Source of the DNA: Cyclobacteriaceae bacterium
Lineage (GTDB): Bacteria; Bacteroidota; Bacteroidia; Cytophagales; Cyclobacteriaceae
Assembly (NCBI GenBank): GCA_947458475.1
Contig: CANGZP010000001.1
Location: 1 to 64,000, forward strand
DNA: 64,000 nucleotides
Direction: 5' to 3'
Below are positions 60,591-64,000 of the stretch, in pieces (position 1 is the first letter of the stretch; every line of letters begins with the position of its first letter). The position numbers and the translations under genes were made by a program. The notes under the pieces were generated by a model. It had not been told where the DNA came from. It did no database searches and saw nothing but the letters and a program-made list of their open reading frames with translations.

Positions 60591-60974
60591 TTAGCGTCTG
60601 TACTGGTTGTTTTGAATTTTGTTCGCGGCCAGTTCTCGGTTGGATTTAAGGATTTCATAGGTTTCTTGATCCTTAGTCAGGTTCGCATCTTTTTGAATTA
60701 GTTTGAATATCTGTTGTAAGATTTCAAGGTATTCTTCCAAAATGTAGTAGAACATCCACTGATCCGTCCTGCGGCTACCTAGGAGACCAGCATTCTTTAG
60801 GTATATCAAGTGACGGCTTGTTTTTGTTTGCGTAAAGTCCAAAATAAGTTCCAGGTCGGAAATGCTCAGTTCCTTGTTTTGCATGAGCAAATGCAGGATG
60901 CGGACCCGCGGCTCTTCCGAAAGTGCTTTAAAAATTCGCAAACCATAGTTTAAACTGATATTTTTGAGTCTCAT
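60591..60974 (-). CDS. ArsR-family transcriptional regulator
   Basis: A 127-residue winged-HTH protein with FKALSEEPRVRILHLLMQNKELSISDLELILDFTQTKTSRHLIYLKNAGLL-type sequence (landmarks EEPRVRILHLL, ELSISDLE, SRHLIYLKNAGLL). No Cys metal site in the helix that binds metal in ArsR/SmtB proteins, so it may sense something else or be part of a constitutive pair with yjjG. It starts upstream of yjjG by 6 nt. Confidence 0.8.
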   Translation of the reverse strand: MRLKNISLNYGLRIFKALSEEPRVRILHLLMQNKELSISDLELILDFTQTKTSRHLIYLKNAGLLGSRRTDQWMFYYILEEYLEILQQIFKLIQKDANLTKDQETYEILKSNRELAANKIQNNQYRR

Positions 60975-61079
60975 TAGTAAGTTTTAACTTCGGGAACGAG
61001 GTGAAACGAAAATAATCGCTGAAATTGGCTTCAAATCTTCAAGAAGTCCAAGGACAGTACATCTTTGAACCCAATATTC

Positions 61080-61721
61080 GTGAAAATAACCTATTTATAC
61101 GCGCTAATTCTGTTGTCAGGATTTTTTTTCTGCGCGCAAGACTTGATTGCCCAAGATAAGCAAGAAAAAAAAGTCATTCAACTTTCTGGGATTGTCCTCA
61201 ATGCGGACAGCACGGATGCCGTTCCTGGAGTAAATATTTATGTGCCCAAAAAGGGTAGGGGGACTGTTTCTGGAAGATTTGGCTATTTTTCCATGCCTGT
61301 TCTCGAGGGGGATACCATTGTGTTTACGTTTATCGGATTGAAAAAGCAATCCTTTACAGTTCCTGAAAAAATGGAAAACGATCGGATTTCTTTGATTTTG
61401 ACCATGGAAGTGGACGAAATTGCGCTTGCTGAAATTGAGGTTTTGCCTTATCCTACCGAAGATGAGTTTAAACAAGCGGTGCTGACCATGTCGGCGGTAG
61501 CCCCGATGTCTATCAGCCGAACAAACATGCGTCCCGAGATGCTACTCCGTTGGGCTGAATCCATGCCAGCCTCAGGAGGCGAGAATTTCCGAGCGTTCCA
61601 AGAGGCGCAAATGCTTCAAAATCAGGACATCTATGGACCAAGACCACTGCGTATTTTGGACCCCTTTGCCTGGTCTCAATTCATCCGTTCCATCAAACGA
61701 GGCGACTTTAAAAGCAAATAA
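61080..61721 (+). CDS. Secreted carboxypeptidase-regulatory-like domain protein
   Basis: A 213-residue protein with a signal peptide (KITYLYALILLSGFFFCAQ) followed by a CarboxypepD_reg-like domain (VIQLSGIVLNADSTDAVPGVNIYVPKKGRGTVSGRFGYF), often seen at the start of TonB-dependent receptors. The rest is of unknown role. No ATG is in frame at this point; the start is GTG at 61080 or TTG at 61065. It is divergent from the ArsR gene. Confidence 0.7.
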   Translation: MKITYLYALILLSGFFFCAQDLIAQDKQEKKVIQLSGIVLNADSTDAVPGVNIYVPKKGRGTVSGRFGYFSMPVLEGDTIVFTFIGLKKQSFTVPEKMENDRISLILTMEVDEIALAEIEVLPYPTEDEFKQAVLTMSAVAPMSISRTNMRPEMLLRWAESMPASGGENFRAFQEAQMLQNQDIYGPRPLRILDPFAWSQFIRSIKRGDFKSK

Positions 61722-61774
61722 GTCAGGTTTATATCGAGGTTTGACCTGATTTTAAATAAATCCTTGACAAACAT

Positions 61775-61805
61775 TTGGTCGGATTTATATAAAAGGATAT
61801 CTTTG
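61775..61805 (+). promoter_or_regulatory. Promoter of rpmE2
   Basis: TTG (61775-61777), 20 nt, then TATCTTTG (61798-61805), a perfect TAnnTTTG box. Start is about 40 nt downstream. Confidence 0.75.
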
Positions 61806-61846
61806 TGCCTCATTTCAGAAAAGCAATACTTAAAACTAGCGATAGC

Positions 61847-62092
61847 ATGAAAAGCGATATTCATCCAAACTACAGAGACGTGGTATTTTACGACACCTCT
61901 TCTGAGTTCAAGTTTTTGACCAAATCCACTATTGAAACCAGCGAAACTATCGTTTGGACAGATGGCAACTCCTACCCAGTGTACAAGATTGAAGTGAGCT
62001 CTGAGTCTCACCCATTCTACACCGGTAAGAAAATGTTGTTGGATACAGCAGGTCGTGTGGAGAAATTCAACAAGCGCTACGCGAAAAAGTAA
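61847..62092 (+). CDS. 50S ribosomal protein L31 type B
   Basis: An 81-residue protein with [23 protein letters not shown] at the start and [27 protein letters not shown] at the end. It lacks the Cys residues of the zinc-binding type A, so it is type B. A perfect promoter precedes it and a terminator follows. Confidence 0.95.
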   Translation: MKSDIHPNYRDVVFYDTSSEFKFLTKSTIETSETIVWTDGNSYPVYKIEVSSESHPFYTGKKMLLDTAGRVEKFNKRYAKK

Positions 62093-62112
62093 TTTGGACT
62101 TTCGTCCATCGA

Positions 62113-62150
62113 AAAAGTCTCCCGGAGCACAGATTCCGGGAGACTTTTTT
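62113..62150 (+). terminator. Terminator after rpmE2
   Basis: AAAAGTCTCCCGGA pairs with TCCGGGAGACTTTT, followed by T. Confidence 0.9.
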
Positions 62151-62161
62151 ATTTTTGTTCT

Positions 62162-63358
62162 ATGAAGCACCTCCTGTTGTTTGACGATCCTGCCATTCGC
62201 GGGTCTCTCCTTCCCTTCACTTTTACCCGGCCCGTGGCTGACCTTCGGGTAGGGATCCTAAAAATTTCCGAGAAATGGGAAAAATATGCAGGAGCAGAGG
62301 TGTCCTATTGGACGCAAGACTACCTTCAACATCTTTTTCCAAAGACCTCACAGCAAGCCATCGCGATCAATGGTTCCTGGCTGCCTGATTCGAGCTCTTG
62401 GCCACAAATTGCTGCCTTGAAGGAAGATGAGGCTTTATTTTTTGGCAAAACTTTATTGGCTACCACCTGTGGACCGCAAGAAAAAAGCCTTGCTTTTGCC
62501 GCTGAAAAGAAAATCATTCAACTGGAACAGGATCCTGTTCTCCTCCAGAAAACCTGGCATATTTTCCAATTCAACGCAGCTGAAATCCGTAAAGATTTCA
62601 GCTTGATTACTGCAGGAAAAACCTCCCAATCCATTCAAGATTCGCATACCCGTTGCTATGGGGAGCATCAGATTTTTATTGAAGAAGGGGCACAAATCCG
62701 TGCAGCAGTGCTCAATGCGGAGGCTGGACCAATTTACTTGGGAAAGAACTCCGAGGTACAAGAAGGTGCTTTGATCCGAGGGCCCTTTGCGCTATGTGAG
62801 GGCTCCACTGTCAATATGGGGGCAAAATTACGAGGAGATACCACCATCGGGCCATATTCCAAGGTGGGTGGAGAGGTGTCCAATTCGGTGATTATGGGCT
62901 TTTCCAACAAAGGGCACGATGGATTTTTGGGTAATTCGGTGATTGGAGAATGGTGTAACCTGGGTGCAGACACGAATACCTCCAACCTCAAAAACAACTA
63001 TGCAGTTGTCAAACTTTGGGATTACACCAAGGGAGGATTTACCAACACTGGACTTCAGTTTTGTGGCTTGATGATGGGAGACCACAGCAAATGTGGTATC
63101 AACACCATGTTCAATACAGGGACCGTCATCGGTGTTGGCGCAAACGTCTTTGGTGATGGTTATCCTCGAAATTTTATCCCTTCCTTTGCCTGGGGCGGCG
63201 CAGCGGGCTTTTCTACCTTTACGCCTCCTAAGTTTCACGAAACTGCAGCGGCTGTGTATGCCCGAAGAGGAAAAGAATGGGGCCCTGCTGAAAAAGAAAT
63301 TCTCGATAAGGTTTTTGATTTGACCAAAAGCTACAGAATTTGGGATAAAACTTCCTGA
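62162..63358 (+). CDS. GlmU-like putative sugar nucleotidyltransferase
   Basis: A 398-residue protein. The N-terminal half resembles a nucleotidyltransferase (LFDDPAIRGSLLPFTFTRPVADLRVGIL) though the usual Gly-rich signature is weak; the C-terminal half has left-handed beta-helix (hexapeptide) repeats with GPFALCEGSTVNMGAKLRGDTTIGPYSK and GDHSKCGINTMFNTGTVIG. This is the Bacteroidota GlmU-family protein. It is likely an envelope nucleotide-sugar enzyme; substrate unknown. Confidence 0.8.
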   Translation: MKHLLLFDDPAIRGSLLPFTFTRPVADLRVGILKISEKWEKYAGAEVSYWTQDYLQHLFPKTSQQAIAINGSWLPDSSSWPQIAALKEDEALFFGKTLLATTCGPQEKSLAFAAEKKIIQLEQDPVLLQKTWHIFQFNAAEIRKDFSLITAGKTSQSIQDSHTRCYGEHQIFIEEGAQIRAAVLNAEAGPIYLGKNSEVQEGALIRGPFALCEGSTVNMGAKLRGDTTIGPYSKVGGEVSNSVIMGFSNKGHDGFLGNSVIGEWCNLGADTNTSNLKNNYAVVKLWDYTKGGFTNTGLQFCGLMMGDHSKCGINTMFNTGTVIGVGANVFGDGYPRNFIPSFAWGGAAGFSTFTPPKFHETAAAVYARRGKEWGPAEKEILDKVFDLTKSYRIWDKTS

Positions 63359-63369
63359 CCCACCGCACC

Positions 63370-64000
63370 ATGCAGTTTGCAGCGATCCCCGGACTTCCGG
63401 AAACCAAAGAAAAGCTACTTAACGCGGTTAAGCTGAATCACCTTGCCCATGCGCTTTTGTTTCATGGACCGGAAGGATCAGCCAATTTGACACTGGCACT
63501 TGCGCTGGCAAGCTACCTGTATTGCGAACAAAAATCGGAAACCGATTCCTGTGGTACCTGTGGCTCTTGCCAGCGGATGAATAAATTGATACTTCCTGAC
63601 TTAAATTTTGCATTTCCAGTCGTGGCCTCCTCCAAGGAAGAGGAGGGAGATGAGGACGGAAAGGATGAGAAGTCCGACCTGCTGGGCAACTGGCGGAAGT
63701 TTGTTTTGGGTCAGCCCTATGGCAATGTCCACGACTTCATCTACTTCAATGGCTTTGAAAAAAAGCAGTTAAATATCACCAAAGCAGCAGCTCGGAAGAT
63801 GATCCAGACGCTGTCCTTGATGTCCTTTGAGGGTGGTTATAAAATCATGCTCATCTGGGCACCTGAATATTTACACCCTTCAGCGGCGAATGCCTTGCTC
63901 AAGATTATCGAAGAGCCCCCTGCCAAAACAATCTTCTTGCTAGTTACCTCCCAAGCAGACCAACTGCTTACCACCATTTTGTCACGAACACAAAAAATAC
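63370..64000 (+). CDS. DNA polymerase III subunit delta' (partial, cut by window end)
   Basis: The first 210 codons of a clamp-loader protein, still open at base 64000. It has IPGLPETKEKLLNAV, HALLFHGPEGSANLTLALALA, a zinc-like cluster CGTCGSCQRM, SANALLKIIEEPP and the start of the ATPase sensor FLLVTSQADQLLTTILSR. It resembles HolB-like clamp-loader proteins. ATG at 63370 is 9 nt after the preceding stop. Confidence 0.8.
   Translation, partial: MQFAAIPGLPETKEKLLNAVKLNHLAHALLFHGPEGSANLTLALALASYLYCEQKSETDSCGTCGSCQRMNKLILPDLNFAFPVVASSKEEEGDEDGKDEKSDLLGNWRKFVLGQPYGNVHDFIYFNGFEKKQLNITKAAARKMIQTLSLMSFEGGYKIMLIWAPEYLHPSAANALLKIIEEPPAKTIFLLVTSQADQLLTTILSRTQKI

Overview
The window looks like chromosome of a Bacteroidota bacterium of the order Cytophagales, most like the Cyclobacteriaceae (Algoriphagus-type); this placement is inferred from gene content and not from a search. 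Supporting signs are the rpmB-rpmG-DUF4295-ftsY cluster, DUF4293, DUF4199, DUF5522 and DUF2721 proteins, an ornithine aminotransferase with a Cys-rich insert, type B L31, and promoters of the Bacteroidota form TTG-N19/21-TAnnTTTG (clear in front of tRNA-Val, rpmE2 and rpmB). Shine-Dalgarno sequences are mostly absent.

Layout. 0.4-4.6 kb: a tightly coupled operon of a dihydroorotase-like protein that has lost its metal ligands, two DUF4199 membrane proteins and two family 2 glycosyltransferases. 4.6-9.5 kb (minus strand): a methyltransferase, an SPFH / PH-like / PH-like / ribbon-helix-helix cluster, ftsY, DUF4295, rpmG, rpmB and a small DUF5522 gene. 9.6-15 kb: rocD, a HAD phosphatase, hemB, a long non-coding stretch with several predicted RNA hairpins ahead of a beta-barrel porin, and a small secreted protein. 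15-27 kb: a GroES-like protein, dnaK, a MOSC protein, hemE, an ABC exporter, truA, DUF4293, a Cys/Met-metabolism PLP enzyme, an M1 peptidase and tRNA-Val(UAC).

27.03-45.08 kb is an integrated genomic island, visibly more AT-rich than its surroundings. It is bounded by a perfect 45-bp direct repeat that is the 3' part of tRNA-Val, and a tyrosine recombinase lies next to the right end. Its cargo is a restriction-modification operon (XRE regulator, HsdR-like helicase-nuclease, an HsdM-HsdS fusion, and a Mrr-type nuclease with an N-terminal domain that resembles a PUA/EVE base reader), a ParB-methyltransferase fusion, a serine recombinase, a secreted trypsin-like protease, a DUF4116 protein, an acetyltransferase-like protein whose ribosome-binding site sits in a hairpin, several unrecognised genes, and three tandem excisionase-like HTH genes next to the integrase. 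No conjugation genes are visible.

45.4-64 kb returns to chromosomal genes: a repeat-rich lipoprotein, a YbjN-like protein, two putative contractile-injection-system effectors that share one N-terminal leader but carry different C-terminal payloads, rarA, a ParE-type toxin-antitoxin pair, threonine aldolase, DUF2721, lpdA, fabG, a REP-associated transposase (RAYT) flanked by at least eight palindromic repeats, pruA (which with rocD completes ornithine/proline catabolism to glutamate), a YjjG-like phosphatase with an ArsR-type regulator, rpmE2, a GlmU-like protein, and the start of a DNA polymerase III delta' gene cut by the window end.
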